In this document: positions 55,747 to 64,000 of the stretch, in pieces
Layout: each line of letters begins with the position of its first letter
How positions within the stretch are numbered: position 1 is the stretch's first letter
Assembly (NCBI RefSeq): GCF_032842945.2
Contig: NZ_CP146606.1
Span: 930,001 to 994,000, forward strand
DNA length: 64,000 nt
Reading direction: 5' to 3'
DNA from: Roseovarius sp. W115
GTDB taxonomy: Bacteria; Pseudomonadota; Alphaproteobacteria; Rhodobacterales; Rhodobacteraceae
Notes under the pieces: generated by a model
The model's database searches: none
What the model saw: the letters and a program-made list of their open reading frames with translations, nothing else
Told to the model about the DNA's origin: nothing
Translations under genes and position numbers: made by a program

Positions 55747-56619
55747 TTATCTGGCCAGCACTCTGACGCTGTTTAATCCATCCGCTTCCGTCACCGAACA
55801 GCAAATGCTCTTCAAGGTCCGCGGTTCCTCGTAATTCCATGGCCTGCCGCGATGCAGAACCGCGCGCTCGTCCCAGATGAGCACATCGCCAGGGGTCCAG
55901 TCATGCGTATAGACGTATTCCTCCTGCGTGCAGAAGGCGATGGCACTGTCAATCAGATCCTGCGCTTGCGCACCGCCCATGCCCTCAATCGCAAAGGAAT
56001 GCGAGGCGATGTAAAGCGCCTCTTCCCCGGTCACAGGGTTGGGCCAGATGGCGCGCCAGGGGCGGTCAGGCCAGCGGGTCATTTTCGGCTGTTGCGCCAG
56101 TTCCGCCGAGAGCCGTGCGCGGGAATGCGAGAGCCTGTGCCAGATGATGGCGTTTTGCAAAGGCGCGCGTAGGTCTTCCGGCATGTCCGCCCATGCGGCT
56201 CGGGTGGAGGCCAGTTCGGTCTCACCCCCGCTTAAAGGCACAATGCGCGCTGTCAGAATGTTGATAAGCGCCGGGGTGGGCAGGAACGTGCTGTCCGTGT
56301 GCCAGAGCATGTTGGCTTGCAAATCCAGCGTATGAAGGCTCTTGGCGTCGGCGACACCATCTTTGGTCTCATTGGAGACAGCCGAGACTTTGAAATCCGC
56401 ATCGTGACCGGCCATCGCCTCACGATTTTCCAGCGGACCAAAGAGCTCAGCCAGACGCGTATGCGCCGCATCGTCAAGCTCTTGCGCCGGAAAGAGCAAG
56501 GCAGAATGGCGCTCAAAAGCATCACGGATTTCGGGATATAGATGCGTGGCTGTGACGTCGCGCAGGTCCACGTTGTCGATGATCTGGCCGAAGCGGGGGT
56601 GCAGGGGTTTGGTGCGCAT
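55747..56619 (-). CDS. TauD/TfdA-family Fe(II)/alpha-ketoglutarate dioxygenase
   Basis: 290 residues. The first metal-binding segment is WHTDSTFLPTPA (HxD at about 120-122 region), followed by NILTARIVPLSGGETELAS; the second His is in DVLIWDERAVLHRGRPWNYEEPRTLKS, with the alpha-ketoglutarate Arg following. It resembles the 2,4-D/alpha-ketoglutarate or taurine dioxygenase group. The substrate is unknown. The start overlaps the stop of the upstream membrane protein gene. Confidence 0.92.
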   Translation of the reverse strand: MRTKPLHPRFGQIIDNVDLRDVTATHLYPEIRDAFERHSALLFPAQELDDAAHTRLAELFGPLENREAMAGHDADFKVSAVSNETKDGVADAKSLHTLDLQANMLWHTDSTFLPTPALINILTARIVPLSGGETELASTRAAWADMPEDLRAPLQNAIIWHRLSHSRARLSAELAQQPKMTRWPDRPWRAIWPNPVTGEEALYIASHSFAIEGMGGAQAQDLIDSAIAFCTQEEYVYTHDWTPGDVLIWDERAVLHRGRPWNYEEPRTLKSICCSVTEADGLNSVRVLAR

Positions 56620-57035
56620 TAGCTTGCTCCGTTTTCGCCTTCGGCATCTGGTTTGCCAGTGTAGAGCAAAAGCCCAACGGAGATCACAAGCACAACCGCG
56701 ACAAAGAGGGACGGTGATCCGATGCAGCCCTCAGCCGTGGCTTGGGCACGTTGCCCGCCGGTGGGGTCCCAGAAGGTAAAAGCGCCGACAAGAAAGCTCC
56801 ACCCGACAAAAACCGCCAACGCGCCCCAGCTGTTTTTAAACCGCCACACAAGAGCCGAGCAGAAAAGCAGAAAGAGCGCCGCGGGGCTGCCGAAAAGCCA
56901 GAGTGTTTCCTGCCAGATGCTGACAGGCGCGCCATCCCAGCCCGGCCGCACCTTGTCGCAGACCTCTGCCAAGGCGGGCAGTGGCAGGCACGTCAGCGCA
57001 AGGAAAAAGATCAGTCCTCTTCGAAAGGATCCCAT
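56619..57035 (-). CDS. Membrane protein of unknown function
   Basis: 138 residues. A signal-like N-terminus (LIFFLALTCLPLPALA) and three further hydrophobic segments (LFGSPAALFLLFCSALVW, WGALAVFVGWSFLVGAFTF, SLFVAVVLVISVGLLLY) with a conserved-looking CDKVRPGWDG. The start overlaps the end of dnaX by 25 bases. No family recognised. Confidence 0.78.
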   Translation of the reverse strand: MGSFRRGLIFFLALTCLPLPALAEVCDKVRPGWDGAPVSIWQETLWLFGSPAALFLLFCSALVWRFKNSWGALAVFVGWSFLVGAFTFWDPTGGQRAQATAEGCIGSPSLFVAVVLVISVGLLLYTGKPDAEGENGAS

Positions 57036-58792
57036 TCGTCTTCCACTTCGGGCAAGGCATCAACTTGCGCATCCTGCGCGATGTCTTCCAGCGTCTTGAT
57101 TGATTTGATTTCCGCCTCAGGAAAGGCGTCGAACACAGCCTGCACCAGCGGGTGCTGGCGCGCCTCGGCTTCCAGTGCGTTTTGCGCAGCGTCGCGGCGT
57201 TCGGCGATGGTCTCTGCCCCGCCTTCGTTCACGACCGAGACGGCCCAGCGGTTGCCGGTCCAGCTTTGCAGCCGCGCGCCGAGGCGTTGCGCGAAATCAT
57301 TCGGCGCGGCCTCCGTGGGCACGAATTCGATGCGCCCCGGCTGATAGGCCGCCAGACGCAGGCAGGTTTCCACCTCGACCAGCAGCTTCACGTCGCGATG
57401 CACACGGATGAGTTCGACCACATGGTCAAATGTTGGGTAATGCGCCAATGCCGTCTCGGACTGCGTGGCAAGCGCTGTGGTGGCCCCGGAAGGCTGCATC
57501 TGTCCCTGAGTCACTGGCGCCTTGGTCTGCGGTGCCGCTGCCGGGCTTGCTGGTGCGGATGCCACGGGCGCAGAGGATCTCGCGTGACCGCCCCCGTTTG
57601 GCCCGCCTGGCGCTGCACCGGCGGGTGGCGCGTCACGCAGCTTGCGAACCAGCTCTTCGGGGCTGGGCAGGTCGGCCACGTGGGTGAGCCGAATGACAGC
57701 CATCTCTGCGGCCATCATGGAATTGGGCGCGCTGGCCACTTCTTCCAGCGCTTTCAAGAGCATCTGCCACATGCGGGTCAGCACACGCATTGGCAAGGCT
57801 TCGGCCATCGCCGCGCCGCGCGTGCGTTCATCGGGGCTTATCGTGGGATCCTCAGTGGCTTCCGGCGTGATTTTGACCACGCTGACCCAATGGGTGATCT
57901 CAGCCAGATCGCGCAGCACGGCCATAGGATCGGCCCCTTCGGCATATTGTGCCGACAACTCCGTGAGCGCGCCCGCCGCGTCGCCTTTCATGATCAAATC
58001 AAAGAGGTCCATCACCCGACCCCGGTCGGCCAAACCGAGCATGGCGCGCACCTGGGTGGCGGTGGTCTCTCCCGCCCCATGGCTGATCGCCTGGTCCAGA
58101 AGCGAGGTGGCGTCGCGTGCAGAGCCTTCGGCAGCGCGGGTGATCAAAGCCAGCGCGTCTTCGGCAATTTCCGCCTTTTCCGCATCAGCAATCTTACGCA
58201 GAAGTGCGATCATCACTTCCGGTTCAATCCGGCGCAGATCGAACCGCTGACAACGGCTCAGGACCGTGACAGGAACCTTGCGGATTTCCGTGGTCGCAAA
58301 GATGAATTTCACATGCGCCGGTGGCTCTTCAAGCGTCTTCAGAAGTGCGTTGAAGGCGCTGGTCGAGAGCATGTGTACTTCGTCGATGATGTAAATCTTG
58401 TAGCGTGCCGAGGCGGCGCGGTAATGCACGCTGTCGATGATTTCGCGAATGTCATTCACACCCGTCCGGCTCGCGGCGTCCATTTCCAGCACATCGACAT
58501 GACGGCCTTCCATGATCGCCGTGCAATGCTCGCACTGACCACAAGGATCCGTCGTCGGGCCGCCCTGCCCATCCGGCCCGATGCAGTTCATCCCCTTGGC
58601 AATGATCCGCGCCGTTGTGGTTTTGCCGGTGCCGCGAATGCCCGTCATGATAAAGGCCTGCGCGATACGGTCGGCCTCAAACGCGTTGCGCAACGTGCGC
58701 ACCATGGCGTCCTGCCCCACCAGATCGGCAAAGGTTTCAGGCCGGTATTTCCTGGCCAGAACCTGATAGGTGGTGTCGGGGGTTTCGGTCAT
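57011..58792 (-). CDS. dnaX: DNA polymerase III subunit gamma/tau
   Basis: 593 residues. The AAA+ clamp-loader region has GIRGTGKTTTARIIAKG (Walker A), a zinc site (CGQCEHC), IIDEVHMLSTSAFNALLKTLEEPP (Walker B) and ATTEIRKVPVTVLSRCQRFDLRR (arginine finger region). The variable linker, rich in A, P and G, spans about 390-440, and the tau C-terminal domain follows. There is no sign of the slippery sequence used in E. coli to make gamma. Confidence 0.97.
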   Translation of the reverse strand: MTETPDTTYQVLARKYRPETFADLVGQDAMVRTLRNAFEADRIAQAFIMTGIRGTGKTTTARIIAKGMNCIGPDGQGGPTTDPCGQCEHCTAIMEGRHVDVLEMDAASRTGVNDIREIIDSVHYRAASARYKIYIIDEVHMLSTSAFNALLKTLEEPPAHVKFIFATTEIRKVPVTVLSRCQRFDLRRIEPEVMIALLRKIADAEKAEIAEDALALITRAAEGSARDATSLLDQAISHGAGETTATQVRAMLGLADRGRVMDLFDLIMKGDAAGALTELSAQYAEGADPMAVLRDLAEITHWVSVVKITPEATEDPTISPDERTRGAAMAEALPMRVLTRMWQMLLKALEEVASAPNSMMAAEMAVIRLTHVADLPSPEELVRKLRDAPPAGAAPGGPNGGGHARSSAPVASAPASPAAAPQTKAPVTQGQMQPSGATTALATQSETALAHYPTFDHVVELIRVHRDVKLLVEVETCLRLAAYQPGRIEFVPTEAAPNDFAQRLGARLQSWTGNRWAVSVVNEGGAETIAERRDAAQNALEAEARQHPLVQAVFDAFPEAEIKSIKTLEDIAQDAQVDALPEVEDEWDPFEED

Positions 58793-58865
58793 GATGTATC
58801 TTTAACGGATTCGGTCGAGTGCCAGCCTAGAATGCGCGCCGATGATGGTCCACCGTCGAAGTCCT

Positions 58866-59237
58866 TCAAAGACTCCAAAGTATGGCCCCGGTGGCGAGCG
58901 TGGCGATGGTCATCACCGTTGCAAGTAACGTGAAATTGCGAACAGGCATCGGTTCGGCGTCTTTTTCCTTCAACCGCATCAAGGTTTTCCGGGCCTGAGT
59001 GCGTGCGGACCAGTAGATCAGGATGGCGATCAGCAAAAACAGCGATGCCACCATTTTGGCCGCCCAGGTCGGTTCGAACGCACCAAAGACCGCCTTAAGA
59101 CCAATTGCCACGCCAACCGCGCCAAGGCCGGTGCCCATCCAGGCACTGAACGTCCGTTCATTTGCCATAATCGTACGATCAGCAGCCCATTCCGTGCGGA
59201 CCCTGGCCTTTTCTTCTGGTTCACTGTCTTCTGCCAT
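58866..59237 (-). CDS. DUF202 family membrane protein
   Basis: 123 residues from ATG 59237 (MAEDSEPEEKARVRTEWAAD). The DUF202 start DRTIMANERTFSAWMGTGLGAVGVAIGL and three hydrophobic segments are clear. Function unknown. Confidence 0.9.
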   Translation of the reverse strand: MAEDSEPEEKARVRTEWAADRTIMANERTFSAWMGTGLGAVGVAIGLKAVFGAFEPTWAAKMVASLFLLIAILIYWSARTQARKTLMRLKEKDAEPMPVRNFTLLATVMTIATLATGAILWSL

Positions 59238-59347
59238 GCAGCCAGCGTACAGCCTCCAAGACACCGCTGCGCGGGCTGATTTCTTTCTCTAGGCAGGTCC
59301 GTTCTGACCTGTTTTAATGATCCCAGCATTTGTAGGGGGATGTTGGA

Positions 59348-60190
59348 ATGCGGTTACGAGGGATCAGGCGCAGTCGCAATGTGGAAGATCGAAGACGGTC
59401 AGGTGGAGCGCGACGCGGTGCTGGTGTCGGCGGTATTGGATTGTTGGTGATTGTGGCCGTGGCTTATTTTGCCGGTGTCGATGTTACACCGCTATTGCAA
59501 AACGGTGGCTTGCAGCAAGAAAGCTCTGAACCACGTCAGCTGAGCGCTGAAGAAGAGCGAGCGGCTGAATTTACCTCGCAAGTTCTGGCGACGACAGAAG
59601 ACGTCTGGTCGCAGATCTTTCCCGCTCAGGTGGGGCGTGACTATGCCCCGCCGGTGCTGGTGCTGTACTCGGGTGTCACCCAAAGCCCTTGCGGCGGCGC
59701 GTCTGGGGCAACCGGTCCATTCTATTGCCCTGCGGATCGCAAGGCTTATCTGGACACTGAATTTTTCACGACAATGTCGCGGCAACTGGGCGCCTCAGGC
59801 GATTTTGCCGCCGCTTATGTGATTGCCCATGAGGTGGCACATCATGTGCAGAATGAGCTTGGCATCCTGCCTGAGGTGAACCGTGCCCGGCAAGCGGCGG
59901 GCCAGACCGAAGCCAATGCGCTGACCGTGCGGCTTGAGCTGCAGGCGGATTGCCTGTCCGGCATCTGGGCCAAGGCGGTTGGGGGGTTGATGGAGCCCGG
60001 TGATCTGGAGGAGGCGCTCAATGCGGCGCGGATGATCGGAGATGACCACCTGCAGAAACGTGCAGGCAAGGTGCCCCAGCCGCATACGTTCACCCATGGC
60101 ACGTCTGAACAACGCTCGCGCTGGTTTGCAACGGGGTTTCAGACAGGCGACATGCGCAGCTGCGATACGTTTTCCACTGACCGGCTCTGA
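59348..60190 (+). CDS. Neutral zinc metallopeptidase (YpfJ family)
   Basis: 280 residues. N-terminal RLRGIRRSRNVEDRR is the family start, followed by one membrane anchor (GVGGIGLLVIVAVAYFAGV). The catalytic VIAHEVAHHVQNELGI (HExxH) and downstream ELQADCLSGIWAK supply zinc ligands. QSPCGGASGATGPFYCPADRK is diagnostic. Probably periplasmic. Confidence 0.94.
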   Translation: MRLRGIRRSRNVEDRRRSGGARRGAGVGGIGLLVIVAVAYFAGVDVTPLLQNGGLQQESSEPRQLSAEEERAAEFTSQVLATTEDVWSQIFPAQVGRDYAPPVLVLYSGVTQSPCGGASGATGPFYCPADRKAYLDTEFFTTMSRQLGASGDFAAAYVIAHEVAHHVQNELGILPEVNRARQAAGQTEANALTVRLELQADCLSGIWAKAVGGLMEPGDLEEALNAARMIGDDHLQKRAGKVPQPHTFTHGTSEQRSRWFATGFQTGDMRSCDTFSTDRL

Positions 60191-60200
60191 GTGCTACCAA

Positions 60201-60686
60201 GTGTCTGACTTTGTCATATATGCCTTGCCGGTTGCTGGTGGTATCCTGGGTATTGCACCCTTGCCGGGGCGGAGTGGACGGTGGACCGATGATCTGGCCC
60301 ATCTGAGGGATTGGAAACCGGCGCTTGTGATCACGATGACCACACCCTCGGAGCAGGTCAGTCATGGTTTGGGCGACATGGGCGTGGATATCCAGGATTC
60401 CGGCACACGCTGGATTCACTTCCCGGTCGAGGACCTGAGCATACCTGCGCCGGAACAGATCGAAGACTGGCACGTGGCCAGCAAGACGGCCTTGTCAGCG
60501 TTGCAGGGCGGCGGTCGCGTTCTGATCCATTGCTTTGGCGGATGTGGACGCTCCGGAATGGCCGCACTCAGATTGATGATCGAGGCCGGAGATGCCGCGG
60601 AAGACGCGCTCAATCGGCTGCGCGCGGTGCGGTCCTGCGCGGTGGAGACAGATGAGCAAATGGCGTGGGCGCTTGAGGGGGTATGA
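60201..60686 (+). CDS. Tyrosine/dual-specificity phosphatase-like protein
   Basis: 161 residues from GTG 60201 (VSDFVIYALPVAGGILGIAP). The active-site loop HCFGGCGRSG fits HCxxGxxR, with the general-acid region TRWIHFPVEDLSIPAPE upstream. It resembles the CDKN3-like phosphatase group. It lies ten bases after the peptidase gene. The substrate is unknown. Confidence 0.88.
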   Translation: MSDFVIYALPVAGGILGIAPLPGRSGRWTDDLAHLRDWKPALVITMTTPSEQVSHGLGDMGVDIQDSGTRWIHFPVEDLSIPAPEQIEDWHVASKTALSALQGGGRVLIHCFGGCGRSGMAALRLMIEAGDAAEDALNRLRAVRSCAVETDEQMAWALEGV

Positions 60687-60953
60687 CCCCCTAAATGCTC
60701 CGCGCACGAAACGCTTTAACGACTTGGTAAGGTCTTCTTTTTTGCCCCGATTTTGCTAAATTGATGCCTAGAAAAGCGGTCTTCATTCCCGTGTCGCACC
60801 GCGTTGCGACGGTAGGTTACCCACAGGACAGTGCGTCCAAGTCACCTTTGCAAACAGGGCGCACGCGCCCGCGACGCCAAAAACAGGAGTTGAGGAGGAC
60901 ATCTTCCTGCAAACAATCGGCGCAGACCCCACAGCAGCCCCCCGAGACTTGCG

Positions 60954-62324
60954 ATGATTCAAATAAAGCGGCAATTGAAGGATTTTGCACAATCGGGCCT
61001 TGAGCTGTTTTGGCAGCGGCAGGCAACTCTTGCCGGTGCGACTCTTCTTGCCGCTTATTACATCAATATCCGCTCCGCTCTGATCTGCTACGCCCTATGC
61101 CAGATATGCGAGTTTCTGGATTACAGCGTGGCCAGACGGGTTCTGAAATGGGACGGCAAGAACAGGGGCGACGCGGTCCAGTATCTGCACAAGCTCTCCA
61201 TCACGTCTGCGCTATGTGCATCGTCGATTGTCCTCTACATTGTCCTGATGGCGCTCGCAGAAGGTCCCTCCTTGCATACGGGGCCCTTGTTCTTTCTGTT
61301 TGCAGCCGCGCTCTATTCGGCGATGAACACCTGTCAGATCCCAAGAATTCTGATCATCCGGCTATGCGTGTTTTCAGCCGCGTTTGTGTTCATTCCTGTT
61401 TACGATATCTGGGTCGTTCGTCCGCCCTTGGACTCAGATCTTTGGAAGCAACTCGGTATTGTCCTGTTCGTGCTCTACTTTCTGATCGAATGCTCGCGAA
61501 AGTTTCTCGAAAACTACATGACACGTCTAAAGCATCTTCGAGAGCTACGTATTGAGCGTGACCGGGTGACAGATGCCTATAAAGTGCAATCGCAGTTCAT
61601 TGCGATTGTCAGCCATGAGCTGCGGACGCCGCTGACATCCGTCAAAGCCTCGCTTGATCTGCTGAACAACGAAAAACTGGGCCGCCTTCCAGGTGAGCTG
61701 AAGTCGATTGCCAAGCTTGGGCAGGCGGGCGGCAACCGTCTGGCTGTGCTGATCAATGACCTTCTGTATTTCCAGGCTTTGAAATCCGGAGAAGTGTCTC
61801 TGGACCTTTCGCAGATCGAACTTGGTCAATTCGTGCGCACCGCCGTGGCAGAACATAGCGCCCTCGGGGACGATCGGGATGTTTCTGTCAGGGCAGACAC
61901 GGCTGATACCGCGGTGATCGTGGAAGGCGATGCGCGCCGACTGATGCAGGTGATGTCCAATGTTTTGTCAAATGCGATCAAGTTCTCGTCCGACGGTGGC
62001 GTGGTAGATGTGCGCATCGAGACATCGGAGACCAAAGCGAAAGTTCTCATCCGGGACAGCGGTATTGGCATTCCCGAAAACTCCAAGACCATCGTCTTCG
62101 CCCCTTTTCAGCAAGTCGCCTGCCCCGACAAACGCGACCATGGCGGCACGGGCCTTGGCATGAGCATCTCCAAAAAGATCCTGGAAGCCCATGGTGGAAC
62201 GATTGACTACACAAGTAAGGTGGGCGTTGGGACCACGTTCACGATTGAATTGAACCGGCTTGCAGTCAACACCACAACGCAGCCATTGATACCCAATAAG
62301 TCGATGAGCCACGCGGCGGAATAG
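60954..62324 (+). CDS. Membrane-bound sensor histidine kinase
   Basis: 456 residues. About five or six hydrophobic segments fill residues 25-180 with no extracytoplasmic sensor domain of note. A short coiled coil (about 185-212) leads to the dimerisation box FIAIVSHELRTPLTSV (His221), and the ATPase domain has MQVMSNVLSNAIKFS (N box), IRDSGIGIPE (G1) and GGTGLGMSISKKI (G2). No response regulator is adjacent, so it is an orphan kinase. The sensor may be the membrane domain itself. Confidence 0.93.
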   Translation: MIQIKRQLKDFAQSGLELFWQRQATLAGATLLAAYYINIRSALICYALCQICEFLDYSVARRVLKWDGKNRGDAVQYLHKLSITSALCASSIVLYIVLMALAEGPSLHTGPLFFLFAAALYSAMNTCQIPRILIIRLCVFSAAFVFIPVYDIWVVRPPLDSDLWKQLGIVLFVLYFLIECSRKFLENYMTRLKHLRELRIERDRVTDAYKVQSQFIAIVSHELRTPLTSVKASLDLLNNEKLGRLPGELKSIAKLGQAGGNRLAVLINDLLYFQALKSGEVSLDLSQIELGQFVRTAVAEHSALGDDRDVSVRADTADTAVIVEGDARRLMQVMSNVLSNAIKFSSDGGVVDVRIETSETKAKVLIRDSGIGIPENSKTIVFAPFQQVACPDKRDHGGTGLGMSISKKILEAHGGTIDYTSKVGVGTTFTIELNRLAVNTTTQPLIPNKSMSHAAE

Positions 62325-62340
62325 GCGTTGGCATGGCTCA

Positions 62341-62362
62341 AATGTTTCGCGCGCGAAACATT
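62341..62362. terminator. Perfect 22-base palindrome after the histidine kinase gene
   Basis: AATGTTTCG-CGCG-CGAAACATT is an exact palindrome 16 bases past the kinase stop, followed by TCTATTT. As RNA it forms a nine-pair stem with a CGCG loop, consistent with a terminator. A degenerate form (ATGCTCCGCGCACGAAACGC) follows the phosphatase gene at about 60695. Confidence 0.6.
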
Positions 62363-62409
62363 CTATTTAACAACGGGTTAACAAGGGTAAACACCTGTTT
62401 GACCGGGAG

Positions 62410-62497
62410 GTCCCGGAGCGGGTCCGGGACTGCGGACACCCCGCGCCGCGCTACACAACGCATTTCCGACATGGCGGGGTGAAACCCCGCCCTACGG
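62410..62497. repeat. Intergenic palindromes of two dispersed families
   Basis: GTCCCGGAGCGGGTCCGGGA at 62410-62429 resembles the CCCGGG palindromes near 6623-6679. At 62473-62497 the arms GGCGGGGT/ACCCCGCC with a CCTACGG flank match the repeats at 10310-10364. Confidence 0.65.
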
Positions 62498-62521
62498 CGT
62501 GCATCAAAGTCGTGAGAGGTG

Positions 62522-62621
62522 AGAGGCTGGACAACGACCCAAGCGGGGCTCGTTACGGCTGCTTCCTTCCGGACCTGACCGGGTTGGCGAGGCGCTCGCC
62601 CGCGCCAACCTCTCGGGCCTT
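62522..62621 (-). ncRNA. ffs: Signal recognition particle RNA (small 4.5S type)
   Basis: On the minus strand the conserved SRP tip GGTCAGGTCCGGAAGGAAGC is present in full (around 62562-62585), flanked by sequences that pair to form the long hairpin (left side GGTTGGCGCGGGCGAGC, right side toward CCAGCCTCTC). The length is about 100 bases. It binds Ffh for membrane protein targeting. Ends are approximate. Confidence 0.95.
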
Positions 62622-62651
62622 ATCTAGGCGGTCAGGACGAGATTCGCAAGA

Positions 62652-63821
62652 TCAGCTGTCTTTGGTGAGTTTGACCACCGTTTCATCGGTGTCCGGAGCC
62701 AGTTCCTCAAAATCAAAGTTATCCAAGCGGCGGGCGCGGCGTCCGGCTTTGTCGGCGGAAATCTTGATGTCCGAGATATCCTTGGCCGCCTGCCCGAAAT
62801 GCCGGTCGAGGTTTTCCACCCGCGTACCCAGTCGTTCGACATCCGCAAAGAGCAGGCCCAGTTCACGGCGGATGGCCCCAGCCTGTTCGCGCATGCGGGC
62901 ATCCTTGAGGATGGCGCGCATGGTGTTCAATGTGGCCATGCAGGTGGTGGGCGAGACGATCCAGACGCGCGCGGCAAAGCCTTCGCGCACAAGATCGGGG
63001 AAGTTGGCGTGCAGCTCGGCATAGACCGCCTCCGAGGGCAGGAACATCAGCGCGCCATCCGCAGTTTCGCCATCGAGGATGTATTTCTCGGAAATGTCCT
63101 TGATGTGCTTTTTGACGGAGGTGCGCAGGAACTTGGCGGCCTCGTTGACCTCCCAGTCATTGGTAGCATTGCGCAGGGCCTCGTAGGCCTCCAATGGGAA
63201 CTTGCTGTCGACACAGATTGGCCCGGGGGGATTGGGCAGATGGATGAGGCAGTCGGCCCGCTTGCCGTTTGAGAGCGTGGCCTGCAGCGTGTAGCTGTCC
63301 TTGGGCAATGCTTTGGAGACAATGTCGGTGAGTTGGATTTCCCCAAACGCCCCCCGCGTTTGCTTGTTCGACAGGATGTCCTGCAGGGTGAGCACATCAC
63401 CCGAGAGCTTGGTGATGTTGTCCTGCGCTTTGTCGATGGCGGTGAGGCGCTGTTGCAGCTCGCCCAAGGTTTGCGCCGTGCGCCGGGCGGAGCCTTGCAA
63501 GTTCTCGTTCATCTGCCCCGAAACCTCGGACAGGCGTTTTTCCATCAGTTGCAGCATGGCTGTCTGGCTTTGGGCCTGCGCCTCAGAGACGTGATGCAGA
63601 CCCCCGGCGAGACGTTCCTGCCCGTCGCCAAGGCTTTGGACGCGCTGGCCGAGTTGGCCCATCTGCATCGCCAGTGGGGCCATAGCGCGGGCGGATCGTC
63701 CGGCTGCGCGGGCCGACAGGAATAGAAGAATGAGCATCAAGAGCACCACGGCCAGCCCCCCCAGAGCGGCCAGGACGAGCGGATCGTTTAACGCATAAGG
63801 GGTGCCCCCGATGGTGATCAT
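62652..63821 (-). CDS. rmuC: DNA recombination protein RmuC
   Basis: 389 residues. One N-terminal membrane segment ([20 protein letters not shown]), a long coiled coil (about 45-150) and the RmuC core: [86 protein letters not shown]. It is nuclease-related and limits inversion recombination. The start overlaps the mutL stop (ATGA). Confidence 0.95.
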   Translation of the reverse strand: MITIGGTPYALNDPLVLAALGGLAVVLLMLILLFLSARAAGRSARAMAPLAMQMGQLGQRVQSLGDGQERLAGGLHHVSEAQAQSQTAMLQLMEKRLSEVSGQMNENLQGSARRTAQTLGELQQRLTAIDKAQDNITKLSGDVLTLQDILSNKQTRGAFGEIQLTDIVSKALPKDSYTLQATLSNGKRADCLIHLPNPPGPICVDSKFPLEAYEALRNATNDWEVNEAAKFLRTSVKKHIKDISEKYILDGETADGALMFLPSEAVYAELHANFPDLVREGFAARVWIVSPTTCMATLNTMRAILKDARMREQAGAIRRELGLLFADVERLGTRVENLDRHFGQAAKDISDIKISADKAGRRARRLDNFDFEELAPDTDETVVKLTKDS

Positions 63822-64000
63822 GTGCGTCCAAACAGGCGTTCAATGTCGCTGAGTTTCAGCTCGATATAGGTGGGGCGGCCATGGTTGCATTGCCCGGAAT
63901 GAGGTGTGGCCTCCATCTCGCGCAGAAGGGCGTTCATCTCGTCGGCCTGCATGCGGCGGCCCGCGCGGACCGAGCCGTGACAGGCCACACGGCTGAGGAT
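63818..64000 (-). CDS. mutL: DNA mismatch repair protein MutL, C-terminal end (cut by window edge)
   Basis: Sixty residues are visible: [20 protein letters not shown], then [20 protein letters not shown] and a stop at 63818. [12 protein letters not shown] and [11 protein letters not shown] are hallmarks of the MutL dimerisation domain. The gene continues beyond the right edge. Confidence 0.95.
   Translation of the reverse strand: MLSRVACHGSVRAGRRMQADEMNALLREMEATPHSGQCNHGRPTYIELKLSDIERLFGRT

Noticed and set aside
57011..58792. Programmed frameshift in dnaX making a gamma form
   Set aside because: No A-rich slippery heptamer with a following hairpin was found at the position used in E. coli.
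57152..58933. 593-codon open frame antisense to dnaX
   Set aside because: dnaX on the other strand has complete clamp-loader motifs; the antisense frame has no family features and reflects high-GC codon use.

Overview
The window looks like a chromosomal segment of a marine-type alphaproteobacterium of the Rhodobacterales (Roseobacter group). The evidence is the protein families present: TrcR/DUF1013 cell-cycle regulator, GlnT/GlxBCD, DUF6478-like protein, TIGR02186 protein beside a TauE permease, Hint-domain protein, COQ9 and a YejABEF transporter. GC content is moderately high and there are many ATGA-type gene overlaps. No tRNA, 16S/23S rRNA, insertion sequence, prophage or CRISPR array was seen. 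The one RNA gene found is the SRP RNA (ffs).

Region 1-15.1 kb is accessory metabolism, all on the minus strand. It reads as two tandem units. The upstream unit (15.1 to 8.4 kb) holds a type III glutamine synthetase-like gene (glnT), the split glutamate-synthase-like set glxB-glxC-glxD, a small unknown protein, a nitrilase-family amidase and another unknown protein. It faces a divergent FadR-type regulator at 15.35 kb. The downstream unit (8.3 kb to the left edge) holds a FadR-type regulator, a DHDPS-family lyase, an aldehyde dehydrogenase, a 125-residue unknown, a pyrrolysine-free MttB-family methyltransferase, an enolase-superfamily epimerase resembling hydroxyproline-betaine 2-epimerase (HpbD), a cytochrome P450 and two short-chain dehydrogenases. 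The best reading is catabolism of an N-methylated (hydroxy)proline-type betaine, with demethylation assigned to MttB and/or P450 instead of a Rieske oxygenase. That assignment is inference.

Region 16-33.6 kb is mostly housekeeping: YbaB-RecR, a DAO-family oxidoreductase, TrcR, RNase T2, a sialidase-like protein with a membrane partner, quinone oxidoreductase, COQ9, ribosomal protein S21, IlvD, two Rhodobacterales-type unknowns, a 5'-nucleotidase family enzyme, NudC, an SRPBCC protein and prephenate dehydratase. Region 33.7-44.9 kb holds a tandem membrane-anchored cytochrome c, the yejABEF peptide importer, small transport genes and a PAP2 protein. Region 45-54.2 kb holds AcnA, a DUF1223 protein, ClpS-RsmC, an SDR with HemF, a lipid A acyltransferase and a three-gene cobalt-type nitrile hydratase. 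Region 54.3-64 kb holds a Hint protein, a TauD-type dioxygenase, DnaX, a zinc peptidase, a tyrosine-phosphatase-like protein, an orphan histidine kinase, ffs, RmuC and the end of MutL.

Two patterns cut across the window. Six genes (SDR, yejE, tauE-like, a Cys-rich secreted protein, rsmC-like, nitrile hydratase beta-C) are each broken by loss of exactly one base in a C or G run, and restoring one base rejoins each reading frame. This looks more like homopolymer undercalling than six true pseudogenes. Several dispersed palindromic repeat families also sit directly at the 3' ends of genes, probably acting as terminators or REP-like elements.
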